DNA of 64,000 nt from positions 37,866,577 to 37,930,576 of the forward strand of contig NC_079209.1 in assembly GCF_026745355.1 (NCBI RefSeq), in the 5' to 3' direction. The DNA comes from Beta vulgaris subsp. vulgaris. Its lineage: Eukaryota > Streptophyta > Magnoliopsida > Caryophyllales > Amaranthaceae. Below are positions 47,170-58,230 of this stretch, in pieces (the stretch's first letter is position 1; each line of letters starts with the position of its first letter). Made by a program: the position numbers and the translations under genes. Below the pieces are notes generated by a model. It made no database searches and was not told the DNA's origin. It saw only the letters and a list, made by a program, of their open reading frames with translations.

Positions 47170-48404
47170 TTCTTGCGTCCAAAGTCGAGTGCCAACAAAC
47201 CAAGCGCACCCCTTGGTTTATGCCTCCTGCTCCCTCGACAGCTTCTCCGTCCAGCCAAGCTACGAGTGCCCCTGCTTCACTTGACTCGTCGAGTACCCAA
47301 GCCAAACCTGCCGCACCATCCTCGCCAGGGCCTCCTTCGAGTGATAAGGGTGATAATGCTCCGATTAGGTCCAAGAAAACTCAATGTTTTCGTTGCCAAG
47401 GACTCGGCCACATTGCAAGGCACTGCCCTAACACCACCCTAACCACCCAAGAAGAGTTAGTCCTTTATTTGGCCGAAGAAGAACACCATCCTTCTACTTC
47501 TATGGATGAGGATGATTTTTGGTCGAATCAACCTATATGTGCACCAGAACAAGAGCATCCTTCCTTGCTAATTCGTCGCTCTTTGTTATCTTCTCACTGT
47601 GATTCTGTGGATGAGCAACGTAACAATTTATTCCATTCAAACTGCATAATCAAGGGTAAAGTTTGTCCTTTTATCATAGATAGTGGTTCATGTACTAACG
47701 TGTGTGATGTCTCTATGGCTGAAGCTTTAAATCTGCAAATGCGCAAGTATCCAAATCCCTATAAACTCAGCTGGTTGAATGATGATAGCATTTGGGTACG
47801 TAAACAAGCTTTAGTTGGTTTTCGTGTTGGTGAATACATGGATCAACTTTGGTGTGATGCTTTACCTATGACTGCATGTTCATTATTATTAGGAAGACCA
47901 TGGCAAAGTGATAGACATGTGATGCATAATGGTAAAACTAATGCATACTCAGTTTTAATGGGGGATAAAAGAATGATTTTGCAATCATTACCACCTAAAT
48001 CTAGGCGCCCCAAGGAGAAGGAAAAGGATAGCCAAGACAAAGCTCATGTATGCATAAGTTCATGTCATCATGAAGTTCTAAAAACTACACAAAACAAAAA
48101 GGAAGGGAGACAACAAATTCTACAATTGCGCCAAGGTTCTAAGATGGACTTAGGAGACAAAGTATGGTTGTCACTTTCTGCTCAAAAACTTCATGTGAAT
48201 CATAAAGATGGAGAACCTATGGATGAAGGACCATTTGAAATTGTGGAAAAAGTTGGCTATGAAACATTCAAAGTGCTCCTAGGAAATGGAATATGTGCAA
48301 CATTTTATCCTGTGATTTGGTTCCATACTTTCCAGACTAAAACTTGTGGACAAGTTTTTTTTCTAGAGGGGGAGTTTGATATGGAAATGGTAGTAATTAT
48401 ATAG
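47170..48404 (+). CDS. Zinc knuckle, protease and integrase-tail ORF of the young element
   Basis: An open frame (ATG at 47220; 394 codons) encoding CFRCQGLGHIARHCPN (CCHC), CPFIIDSGSCTNVCDVSMAE (retropepsin DSG), and LLLGRPWQSDRHVMHNGK. It then jumps to LGDKVWLSLSAQKL and GPFEIVEKVGYETFKVLLGN, which resembles the C-terminal barrel of gypsy integrase. RT, RNase H and the catalytic integrase core are deleted. The frame ends in the LTR (GEFDMEMVVII), past the polypurine tract. The deletion joint lies near 48010-48130 and leaves the frame open, so a gag-less protease fusion could be translated. Confidence 0.85.
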
Positions 48405-48938
48405 AATTCTAGTTCTGTTAGGATTCTATGTAAATTAGGGTTTTCATTTTAGCATTATTTTAATTAAGTGTTTAAATGATAAAGGAATCCTATTATATTT
48501 AGGAGTCTAATTCCTTATCATTGAGTCAAAGTAGGAGTTTTAATTTTCCTAATTATATTCTTATTAGGCGTGTGAAGTAATATAGATAAGTATAGGATAA
48601 TTATTTATCTTGATCCTTAAGATAAAGATAAATAAGTTTATTTGTTTTACTAGTTCAAGTAGGTTTAGGAAAATCTTGTACTATATAAAGGATTTTCGGC
48701 CATAATGAATAAAGTAGATTGATTTTGAGTTAATTCAAGTTTCAGGAGAGAATCCACCTTGTTTCAGGAGAGAATCCAAAACCCTAGTTGAACTGTGAGC
48801 CGAAAATACGCCTGAGTTCTTCATATCCAATTACTAATTAAATAAAAACAACAAAAAAATACAAACTTTCATAAACCAAATCCACTAAACTACATCAAGA
48901 GCCCAAATCTAGTGAATTCTTCATTAAGAATCACATCA
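48377..48938 (+). repeat. 3' LTR of the young gypsy-like element
   Basis: 562 bp, nearly identical to 45814-46375. The differences I see are single bases near 48442, 48476 and 48507. It is followed by the duplication ATAAT. Confidence 0.93.
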
Positions 48939-48943
48939 ATAAT

Positions 48944-50282
48944 AAACAAGAGACCTATTAAGCCATACAACCTCCTTACACAACACAGTGATAGAACTAC
49001 AACTTAGGATGAATAAACGTTCTACAATCATCTAAATGAAGAAATTAATCTTATTGAACTTAAGACCCAACGTCATATTGGGCGTTAAGTTAAGATTCCC
49101 TCATTCGTGATTCTCGAGGGGCTCCAATCCTAAACCGATTGCCATCCTCTTAACATTATCTCTAGCCAACGCCTTTGTAAAACAATTCGCTAGATTATAC
49201 GTTGTACGTACATAGTCAACAGTGATAACACTATCCTTGATAAGTCCTTGGATGTAGCTCTGCCGCACACCAATGTGTCTTGACTTACCATTATATACTT
49301 GACTATATGCCCTTGCCAAAGCAGCATCGTTGTCACAATGAATCGCTATCGGTGATAATGGTTTTGGCAACAAAGGAATCTCAATCATGAGATTCTTCAA
49401 CCACTCCGCCTCTTTGCTCGCGGAAGATAAAGCGATAAACTCCAAAGTCATGGAGAAATCCGCTATGCAAGTTTGTTTCTTGGAAGCCCAAGAAATAGCA
49501 CCTCCCCCAAGTAGAAATACCCATCTACTTGTAGAGAGTGATCCTCTCTATTAGAGATCCAACTTGCATCCGAATACCCTTCTAAAACCAAAGGATATCC
49601 AGTGTAGGATAAATCATAGTCCTTGGTTTTCCCCAAATATCTTAAGACACGACGAATAGCTTGCCAATGTTGCATACTAGGATTACTAGTATACCTACTA
49701 AGTTTGCCTACCGCAAATGCGATATCCGGCATGGCATACATCAAACATCCAATCACCCTTGAGTACTCAAGTTGAGATACAACACTACCTTCATTAGGTA
49801 GTAATTTCTCACTAGGATCTATTGGTGTTGATATAAAAGAGCAACCACTAACATCAAGTTTCTTAAGAACCTTTTCGATGTAGTGAGATTGAGACAAACT
49901 CAATTTACCTTTGCTTCTTTTAATTCTAATACCTAGAATGACATCCGCCTCCCCCAAATCTTACATTGAGAACTAAAACGATAGAAAAGATTTAGTCCAC
50001 TCAAATTGGGATAAATCAGTTCCAAATATTAACATGTCATCTACATATAAGCAAATCATTACACCATGACCATTGTCATCAAACTTGCTATATACACATT
50101 TGTCTGAATTGTTCAATTTGAAACCGTTAGACAACACTACCTCATCAAACTTTTGATGCCATTGCTTAGGAGCTTGTTTTAGCCCATACAAAGATCTAAT
50201 TAGCTTGCAAACTTCTTGTTCTTGACCTTGGACAACAAACCCCAACTGGTTGTCTCATGTAAACCTCCTCATCTAACTCTCC
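48944..50282 (-). pseudogene. pol: Copia RNase H and RT C-terminal half
   Basis: Minus-strand frames: 49973-50245 with [20 protein letters not shown] and CLYVDDMLIFG (YVDD box intact). 49463-49957 with DVILGIRIKRSKGKLSLSQS, SRVIGCLMYAMPDIAFAVGKLSRY and GYSDASWISNREDH (RNase H first Asp). 49101-49451 with EFIALSSASKEAEWLKNL (catalytic Glu), IHCDNDAALA and NLANCFTKALARDNVKRM. Small lesions near 49455 and 49960 divide them. The frame continues upstream across the CACTA insertion. Confidence 0.88.
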
Positions 50283-50285
50283 ATT

Positions 50286-51747
50286 CACTAGTAGAATAAA
50301 TGCTTATTGATGCGGTCAAAAAGTGGCCTATTGCTGCGGTTTAGGGCGCGCAACAATTAAGGGGGCAGCAATAGGTATTAATTATATTGCTGCGGTTTTA
50401 CACCGCAGCAATATCTACAGATATTGCTGCGGTTTCTAAGCCAAAACCGCAGCAATATATGTTTTTTTAATTGAAAAAAATACAACATATTGCTGCGGTT
50501 TTGAACAGAAAACGCAGCAATAGATACCGGTACAGGTAAAAAGATTTTTTTTTTTTTTGCATTATTCCATCAAATTTGAAATACAAAAAGGCTAAAAGAA
50601 AATAAAACAGTATTGATTGAAACTAAGGACAAAAGAATATTATACAAAATTCAAAAACATAAAAAATACAAAAAGACAGATCTGAAAAAAATTATAACAA
50701 TTATCTTACACCCAACATAAGCACAAAAAGGGAACTCCAAAAAAAATATAAAAAAAATATATACTACAACTATATTATAATAATACTACAAAATACTAGA
50801 TCTGAAAATAATATAACAACAATCATATTATTTATAAGTTGTAATTTCGTATACAAATAATTACAAAAAAATAATACAACAACCATTATACAAAACGCAG
50901 AATGAACTGGAGAAGACGAGCGAACTGGAAGACGATGAACTTACTGGAAGACGACGGAAGACGACGAACGAACTAGAAGACGACGGAAGACGACGAACCT
51001 GGAAGATGACGACGAACGAACTGGTAGACGGCCGAATCTGGCGAGCCACGTCGAACAGCCTGCGAGCGGACGAATATGGCGAGCCACGTCGAACGGCCAG
51101 CGAGCGAAATTATGCCTTCGAACGGCCTGCGAGCGAAATTACGCCGTCGAACAGCCAAGGGTCTGCGAGTAAACTTACGCCGTCGAGTCTGACGAGCGAT
51201 GAACCAAGCGAACCATGGAATCTGGCGGTTGAAGCCTCGCGAGAGGATGAGAGAAGAGAGAGAACTGAAGAGGTCAAGAGGTATGCGTGAGAGGAGAGAG
51301 GAGGAGAGGAGAAAGAGAGAGGAAGATAGGAAGAACTGAAGAGGGCTGCATGAGAGGAGAGAGATAGACTGAAGAGGGGTACGTGAGAGGAGGGGGAGGA
51401 GGGAAAAGAGAGCGTTTAAAAGTTAAAACCCTAGTGATTTTTTTTAATATTAATTTTAAAAGCCTGTTGCTGCGGTTTTTTGTAGGAACCGCAGCAATAG
51501 GTTCAAATAATAATTTTTTATATTATTTTAATATATTGCTGCGGTTTTTGTCAAAAACCGCAGCAATATATTTGGTCAAATAGTCAAAAATTTTCATAAA
51601 AATTCGTTCAAACCATATTGCTGCTGTTTTCAGCCAAAACCACAGCAATATGGTTATTTTATATTTTTCCTTTTACGTTATATTTTGCTGCGTATGGGTA
51701 AAACCGCAGCAATATTACCGCAGCAATGAGCAATTATTCTACTAGTG
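50286..51747. mobile_element. Non-autonomous CACTA-type element, copy 2
   Basis: Starts CACTAGTAGAATAAATGC and ends TTATTCTACTAGTG, with the 3-bp duplication ATT on both sides (50283-50285 and 51748-51750). The same subterminal hairpins (ATATTGCTGCGGTTTT paired with AAAACCGCAGCAATAT) occur near 50385-50530 and 51465-51720. The middle holds GACGACGAACGAACTGGAAGA-type repeats, different in length from copy 1. No transposase. It splits the Copia RT after AFLNH. Confidence 0.92.
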
Positions 51748-51750
51748 ATT

Positions 51751-53570
51751 TAAGAACGCCGTCTTGACATCCATTTGATGGATCACAAGATTATGGATTG
51801 CCGCAAGTGCAATCAATAATCTTATAGTGGAGATTCGAGCTACGGGTGCATATGTATCGTAATAATCGATACCCGGCTTTCGGGAAAAACCTTGAGCCAC
51901 TAACCGGGCTTTGAACTTGTCAATAGTTCCATCGATTTTCATTTTCTTCTTGAAAATCCATTTGCACCCTATTGGTTTACATTTAGGAGGTAGGTCCGCT
52001 AGAACCCATGTGTTATTGCCCATGATTGAGTCCATTTCATTATCAATAGCTTCCTTCCAAAATGGAGCATCTTGAGATTTCATGGCCTCATCATATGTTA
52101 AAGGATCCCCTTCCACATTATAGACATATGGAAATTTAGTCAAAACACTATCTCTTGCTCTTTTAACCATATATACATGAAAATCCGGGCCAAATGATTT
52201 TTCTTTCTTAGCCCGTTTACTTCTCCTAGGTTGTGATGATGTAGATGCAACATTTTCATCTAGAATTTGTTCATCTAACTCTTGATCATTAGTTTGATCA
52301 ATTTCTTGAAATTCAGTACTTGAAGTTATGTCCTTTGGTCTAGGAACCGATGAATATCTATTTTCATCAAAAATAGCATCTCTTGACTCCACAATAGTGT
52401 GAACCGACCAAAAGTCGTTTTGTTCTATAACATAGAACCTATAAGATTTTCTATGAATACCATATCCTATAAATATGCATTCAACTCCTCTTTCACCTAA
52501 CTTTTTACGTTTAGGTTCCGGCACTTTAACTATTGCCCTACATCCCCAAACTCTAATGTAACTTAGATTTGGTTTTCTTTTGTACCACAATTCATAAGGG
52601 GTTACTTTGTTCTTTTTCATTGGAACACAATTCAAGATGTAACAAGCAGTTAAAACCGCTTCACCCCAAAATCCATCACTCAAACCCGAATAGGATAACA
52701 TAGAATTTACCATTTCTTGTAAAGTTTTATTCTTTCTTTCCTCTATACCATTTTGTTGTGGTGTATAAGCCGCGGTTGTTTCATGTATTATTCCTAAAGC
52801 TTGGAAATAACTAGGATTATGAAATTCACCACCTCTATCGGTTCTAAACCGTTTAACCTTGTCACTTAGTTGCAATTCTACTTCATTTTTATAGATCTCA
52901 AATTTTTCTAGGGCTTCATCTTTAGTAGACAAAAATATACATAACAAAACGTGAATGATCATCAATAAATGTTATTATATATTTCTTTTTTCCTAAAGAA
53001 GGTGTACTATGAAAATCACAAAATCACTATGTACTAAATCAAGCAATTAGTATCTCTTTCCACATTATTAGGGAAAGAACACCTAGTTATTTTGTTAGCA
53101 TGCATGTTCACACTTCTCAATACTTGGATCAAAAGAAGGAATTAAATCATCCTTGCCATAGAATATAATTTTCTATAATTAACATGACCAAGTCTTAAAT
53201 GCCAAAGAGAAGAATTATCATTAATACACACACATTGTTACTAAAGCATTTGAAATGCTAAGTTTAAACATACCATTACAAAATAACAATCCAACAAACA
53301 AACCACCCTTAGATAATATAAATTGTCCGACTCAAAAACCATTTTAAAACCTATATGATTCAAGATAGCTCCAGACACTAGATTACGCCTAAGTTCCAGA
53401 GCAAATACAACATCTCTCAACACTAGAGATTTTCCGGAACAAAAGACCAACTCTACTTGTCCTACACCAAGAACTTGGGCTGTAGAGTCATTGCCCATGT
53501 ATAGAACTTCTCCATTGTCCACCTCCTTGAAGGTTTTGAATGAAGATCGCTCCTTACACATGCCTTGAAG
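51751..53570 (-). pseudogene. pol: Copia integrase and RT N-terminal half (with protease remnant)
   Basis: 51742-52965 (407 open codons; the last few, at 51742-51750, lie in the CACTA copy) covers the integrase second half: TDRGGEFHNPSYF (catalytic Asp), YTPQQNGIEERKNKT (Glu), then WGCRAIVKVPEPKRKK and the linker. The RT start follows (APFWKEAIDNEMDSI, GCKWIFKKKMKIDG, FKARLVAQGFSRKPG, YAPVARISTIRLL, MDVKTAFLN). 53241-53561 is the segment between protease and integrase (TAQVLGVGQVELVF, LVLRDVVFALELRRNLVSG). Between 52966 and 53240 the integrase N-terminal zinc region is disrupted. I did not find the catalytic DSG of protease. Confidence 0.87.
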
Positions 53571-53588
53571 CTCCCGAATCGATATCCA

Positions 53589-54554
53589 TTAACAATCATC
53601 CTGTACACAAAAGATTTCAGAAATCATACACATATAATTCAACACCGAATTACATGAAAGTTGTGCACAAGTACCTTGTTTGGCTTGGGATTGGCTAGTC
53701 TCGCCTTTCCCTCCAACTTGCTCATTCCTTTTGTTGATATTCATCTTCCAAAGGAAGACCTCTTGAAGTGTCCGGGCTTGCCACACTCCCAACAACACGT
53801 TGTTGACCAACTACACCATTCTTAGGCTTCTTGAAATTGTTGCCTTTTGTGCAGTTGTTAGCCTCTTCTTAGGATTTGAGTCATTGGACTTTCCATCCTC
53901 CACCACGTTAATGGTAGAAGAATTAGGGTTTACCTCCTTTTGTCCATCTTGAACCTGAATGCCCTCTTCAATTTGAAGATGAGCACCCAATTGTTCCACA
54001 TTTATATATATATCATCTTTTCTATGTTTAAGAGTATTCCTAACATCGTTCCAACTTGGTGGTAATTTGTCAATTATTGAAGATACAAGAAATGTCTCAT
54101 CCATACTAATATTGTGTTGTATAAACTCCTAAAATCCTTTGATTTCATGGAATTGTTCCATCACAGGCCTAGTTTCAATCATCTTAAAGTTATTAAAGTT
54201 GCTAACTAATAAGAACTTCTTACTAGATGCATCTTCGACCATGTATTTTGACTCAAGGTCATCCCAAAGTATTTTAGCGGATTCATAGAATTGATAAACA
54301 TCATACAAAGTATCAGACATACCATTTAGAATGTGACCATGGCATATATAATCATCGTTCTCCCACTTGTTCCTTCTCCTTGATGCCTCCAATGTTTCTT
54401 CTTCCACATACTAAGGTTTTGGAGTACTCAAGACATATGCAACTGAAAGAGAAGTGAGAAGAAAGTACATCTTCTTCTGCCATCTACAGAAACCCACACC
54501 TTCAAACTTGTCAAGTTTCTGAAAATTTGAAGTCATCTCACGTACCGTAGCCAT
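53589..54554 (-). pseudogene. gag: Copia gag
   Basis: The start at 54554 (MATVREMTSNFQKLDKFEGV, RWQKKMYFLL) is typical of Copia gag. Frames 54129-54407 (NGMSDTLYDVYQFYESAK, LWDDLESKYMVEDASSKKFL) and 53811-54104 (LVSSIIDKLPPSWNDVRNTL, EQLGAHLQIEEG) continue the UBN2-type domain. The frame at 53589-53810 is damaged, and no complete CCHC knuckle is seen. Stops near 54410, 54110 and 53810 break it. Confidence 0.85.
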
Positions 54555-54578
54555 CTTCAAGTAATATTGCTTTTGGAT

Positions 54579-55256
54579 TGTCAGAAATTGGAATGAGGGT
54601 GACAAAGATGGTTAGTAGATGAACTTTGAATCTTCTAGGCATGTTGGGACACTTTCCCAAAGCAATATTCCTAACCTACACTGAGCAACGGGTTACAAGG
54701 AATTCACTTCCGAGATACAAAGAAGAACAACGAAGATCACGCTCGTTATGAAATTAGTCAAATGAGAGTAAGAAAGAAATAATTTGTAGCAATGAATGAG
54801 ACTTTGTGCTATGGAACCTTGAGAGAGTTTTTTCTGGTTTCTTTTCATTCACATATGAAGCCTATGCACAATTAGATCCTTTGTAACGTTTAATAGAACG
54901 CAAACCACAGCAATAACCGTCACTCGAAAAGACGCAAAACTGAAACCGGGCCACATGCAGCTAGCGCTCCTCAAAGGAGCGAGCGCTCCTCCAAGGAGCA
55001 AGCGCTTCTCCAAGGAGCAAGCGCTTCTCCAAGGAGGGAGCGCTCCTACCCCCTCTTTCATCACTTTGCGTTTTTTCTTGTTTCCCTGCCGTTTTCGTGC
55101 GAGCGCTCCGAGCCCGAGCGAACGCTCTTTCACTAGTGTATTACGTACATTAGTAACTTTAATCCACATGTTACTTTAAGTCACAACACCTTATCCTATG
55201 TGACTTAATGTAACGAAACATGAAAATCAATACTCCGATACTCTAAATATCCAACA
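54579..55256 (-). repeat. 5' LTR of the Copia element in Tat gag
   Basis: 678 bp, TGTCAGAAATTGG to ATCCAACA, followed by AGACT. It is longer than the 3' LTR because of extra copies of a roughly 20-bp unit (CTCCAAGGAGCAAGCGCTT) at about 54965-55050. The palindromic AGCGCT occurs in each unit. Confidence 0.92.
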
Positions 55257-55392
55257 AGACTTGATGAATTGGTTCACCCTCATCTTCAGGAACTTTTGAT
55301 ACTGAATGTATCAAATTATTATCTTCCATATTTTGGGAATTTGGTTCAACTCTAGGACCTTCTCTATATCTTCGAGAACGTGTACTCAACAT
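55257..55392 (-). pseudogene. gag: Tat gag N-terminus
   Basis: ATG at 55392 (MLSTRSRRYREGPRVEPN), running to the AGACT duplication at the Copia insertion (…EDEGEPIHQ). The frame continues in the part left of the insertion (from 44823). The leader between the primer site and ATG is about 100 bases. No extra ORF upstream of gag. Confidence 0.65.
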
Positions 55393-55494
55393 TTATAAAA
55401 CAAGAAAGAAAAATAAACAGTAGCTACTCCAAATAAAAAGGCTAGTTTAAAAATAATCAATGAGGAAAATTTCACAATTTGATTATGAATCTTT

Positions 55495-55522
55495 TTCCTC
55501 CCACTGTGGTCGCCGAAAAACC
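55495..55522 (-). promoter_or_regulatory. Presumed primer-binding site of the Tat element
   Basis: The minus strand after the LTR end (…CACCAACA) reads GGTTTTTCGGCGACCACAGTGGG. A GGCGACCAC-type site close to the LTR is what I would expect for Tat/Ogre-like elements, which use an arginine-type tRNA. The tRNA match was not checked. Confidence 0.5.
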
Positions 55523-56429
55523 TGTTGGTGCAAAATCAGTTGGATGACTTTGCAAACAAGTCAATGCCACAAAAGTTAGATACTGAATGTCACGGGAGTC
55601 TTAGTCCTTGGGGTTACCGGTTTTAATTAGATAAAACCTTGCTAACGTACTTTATTATAGCCTAATGTAATTAAACTATAACGCCTAATAAATTCAGGCG
55701 ATTAGGGTTAAAGAAGTTAGTTTATGCAATAATTAATCTATTAATTAAAACTGAATATTTCCACACATATCAAAAACTTCTAGAAAGATTATTTGATAAC
55801 ACACATGAAGATAAACCAGACTGGACAATTAAAGGATAAACATGAAGATCCATGGATTTCGACTAAAAATGGAGATTAAACAAATTTGTAACTCAATACA
55901 TGCTCTAATTCTAGGCTAATTACTCCTTATAACCCTTGAAGGGGGTTGGCTAATCTAGGTTAAGCTACGCCAGAGAAGAAAGTAAATTGCATGTTTGTTG
56001 TGTGTTGTGTTTGTTGTCTTTGTTCTGATATTCCTTCTTATATTTGTACAACGGAGATGTATGTAACTTCCTTTCTTCTTAGAGGGAAGTGATTTGAATC
56101 ATTTATGATTCAAATCACAACTGCCATCTTCTGGCGCCATAGTGATTGAATCCTTTTACCCACATTCTTGCATGCTTTGTAATCGAGTTAACTTACAGCC
56201 ACGTCTTCGTCTGTACTTCTTGACGTCGCTTGACTTTCATCTCTTGACCATTCTTGAATGCTGGACTTTCCTCTATGGGCTACTAACAGTTTGACTTTTA
56301 TTATTTATCTTGGATTTTGTTGTATAATTGGGCCTCCATACTTACATAAACATTAGATATCAAAACCTTTTGGGGCTTGATACAATGTATCGCAATAAAT
56401 GTTATCTAAACGTAAAAATGGTGGTAACA
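55523..56429 (-). repeat. 5' LTR of the Tat element
   Basis: 907 bp, TGTTGGTGCAAAATC to GGTAACA, followed by GGCTT. It aligns with 3953-4868 throughout with scattered substitutions and short indels, consistent with an old insertion. Confidence 0.93.
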
Positions 56430-56434
56430 GGCTT

Positions 56435-58230
56435 ATAGGCGACCCCCCTACTTCACCGTGCCACACTCATACTTACCTGAATATGGAGAAGTACCAATTG
56501 GCACCATCTCAAATGACATCGGATTCATTATCCCCTCATCCAAGTGGCGTCCGACTCACTCGACAAATACGAGACCGTCTCTCTTTCGCCGAACTACTCT
56601 CATACTCAGCTATATACGGCTAAGTACCAATAGTCACTTACTTGGAAAACATGGGGCTCATTATCCCCTCATCCGAGTGGCGTCCGATTCACTCGACAAA
56701 TAGGAGACCCTCTCTCCTTCGCCGAACCACTCTCATACTTAGCCATATTTGGCCCAGTCCCAAAAGTCACCTACTCGGACAACATGAGACTCATTATCGC
56801 CTCATCCGAGTGACGTCCGACCCACTCGGCCGATAGGAGACCCCCTCTCCTTCACCGAGCCACTCTTATACATAACCAATTATGGCTAAGTACCAATTGA
56901 CACCCTCTTGGACATCATAGGGCTCATTACCCCCTCATCCGAGTGGCGTCTGACCCACTCGGCCAATAGGATACCCCCTCTCCTTTGTCGAGCCACTCTT
57001 ATACATTGCCAATTATGGCTAAGTACCAATTGACACCCGCTTGGACAGCATGGAGCTCATTATCCCCTAATCCGAGTGGCGTTCGACCCACTCCGCAAAT
57101 AGGAGACCCCCACTCCTTTGCTGAGCCACTCTTATTCTTAGCCAAATATGGCTAAGTACCAATTGGCACCCTCTGGGACAGCATGGGGCTCATTAGCCCC
57201 TCATCCGAGTGGCGTCTGACCCACTCGACCAATAGGAGACCCCATCTCCTTTGTCGTGCCACTCTTATACATAGCCAATTATGGCTAAGTACCAATCGAC
57301 ACCCGCTTGGACAACATGGGGCTCATTATCCCCTCATCCGAGTGGCGGCCAACCCACTCGGCAAATAGGAGACCCCATCTCCTTTGCCGAGCCACTCTTA
57401 TTCTTAGCCAAATATGGCTAAGTACTAATTGGCACCCTCTCGGACAGCATGGGGTTCATTAGCCCCTCATCCGAGTGGCGTCCGACCCACTCGACCAATA
57501 GGAGACCCCCTCTCCTTTGTCGAGCCACTCTTATACATAGCCAATTGTAGCTAAGTACCAATTGGCACCCGCTTGGATAGCATGGGGCTCATTATCCGAG
57601 TGGCGTCCCACCCACTCCGCAAATACGAGACCCCCTCTCCTTTGTCGAGCCACTCTTATTCTTAGTCAAATATGGCTAAGTACCAATTGACACCCTCCCG
57701 GACAGCATGAGGCTCATTAGCCCCTTATCTGAGTGGCGTCCGACCCACTCGGGCAATAGCAGACCCCTTCTCCTTTTCCCAGCCACTCTCATATAATCAA
57801 CCAAATATGGCTAAGTACCAATTGGCACCCACTCTTGACAGCATAGGGCTGATTATCATCTCATGTGAGTGGCGTCCGACCCACTCGGCCAATAGGAGAC
57901 CCCCTCTCCTTTGCCGAGCCACTCTCATACTTAGTCAAATATGAGTAAGTACCAATTGACACCCACTCGGACAGCATAGGGCTCATTATCCCCTCATCTG
58001 AGTGGCGTCCGATCAACTCGGTCAACAGGACACCCCTCTCCTTCGTCGAGCCACTTTCATACTTGGCCAAATATGGCTAAGTACCATTTGACACCCACTT
58101 GGATAGCATGGGGCTCATTATCACCTCATCTAAGTGGCGTCTGACCCACTCGGCCAATTAGGGACCCCCTCTCGTTTGCCGAGCCACTCGGACAAAATCG
58201 GGCTCATTATTTCATCATACGAGGTGCATT
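56435..58230 (+). repeat. Satellite-like tandem array, period about 133 bp (right half)
   Basis: About 13 copies of the same monomer and orientation as 1438-3947, more regular in this half. Here too the CTTAGCC/GGCTAAG and CCGAGTGG/CCACTCGG dyads recur in each monomer. It grades at 58230 into a diverged region. Confidence 0.93.

Larger units (their letters stand above)
45814..48938 (+). mobile_element. Young non-autonomous gypsy-like LTR element
   Basis: Two LTRs of 562 bp (45814-46375, 48377-48938) that differ at about three positions by eye, flanked by ATAAT (45809-45813 and 48939-48943). It is only 3.1 kb long and carries gag, a zinc knuckle and a protease, followed directly by an integrase-tail-like segment. 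RT, RNase H and the integrase core are missing. It must depend on another element for movement. The near-identical LTRs make it one of the most recent insertions in the window. A polypurine tract (TAGAGGGGGAG) precedes the right LTR. Confidence 0.92.
44824..55256 (-). mobile_element. Copia LTR retrotransposon inserted in the Tat gag
   Basis: LTRs at 44824-45462 and 54579-55256, flanked by AGACT (44819-44823 and 55257-55261). On the minus strand: gag, protease, integrase, RT and RNase H, the Copia order. Without its two insertions it is about 5.8 kb. The insertion keeps the Tat gag frame: removing it and one AGACT leaves the Tat frame open across the junction. It contains a gypsy-like element (45814-48938) and a CACTA-type element (50286-51747). 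No primer-binding site is visible between the 5' LTR and the gag ATG, only 24 bases away. The clade within Copia is not resolved. Confidence 0.92.

Noticed and set aside
46625..47374. Minus-strand ORFs of 64-108 codons opposite the young gag
   Set aside because: Shadows of the plus-strand gag/protease frames, without independent motifs.
44824..55256. Large intact host gene from the 407-codon frame at 51742-52965
   Set aside because: It is Copia integrase and RT (PQQNG, GCKWIFK, FKARLVAQGF) in an element with LTRs and AGACT duplications.
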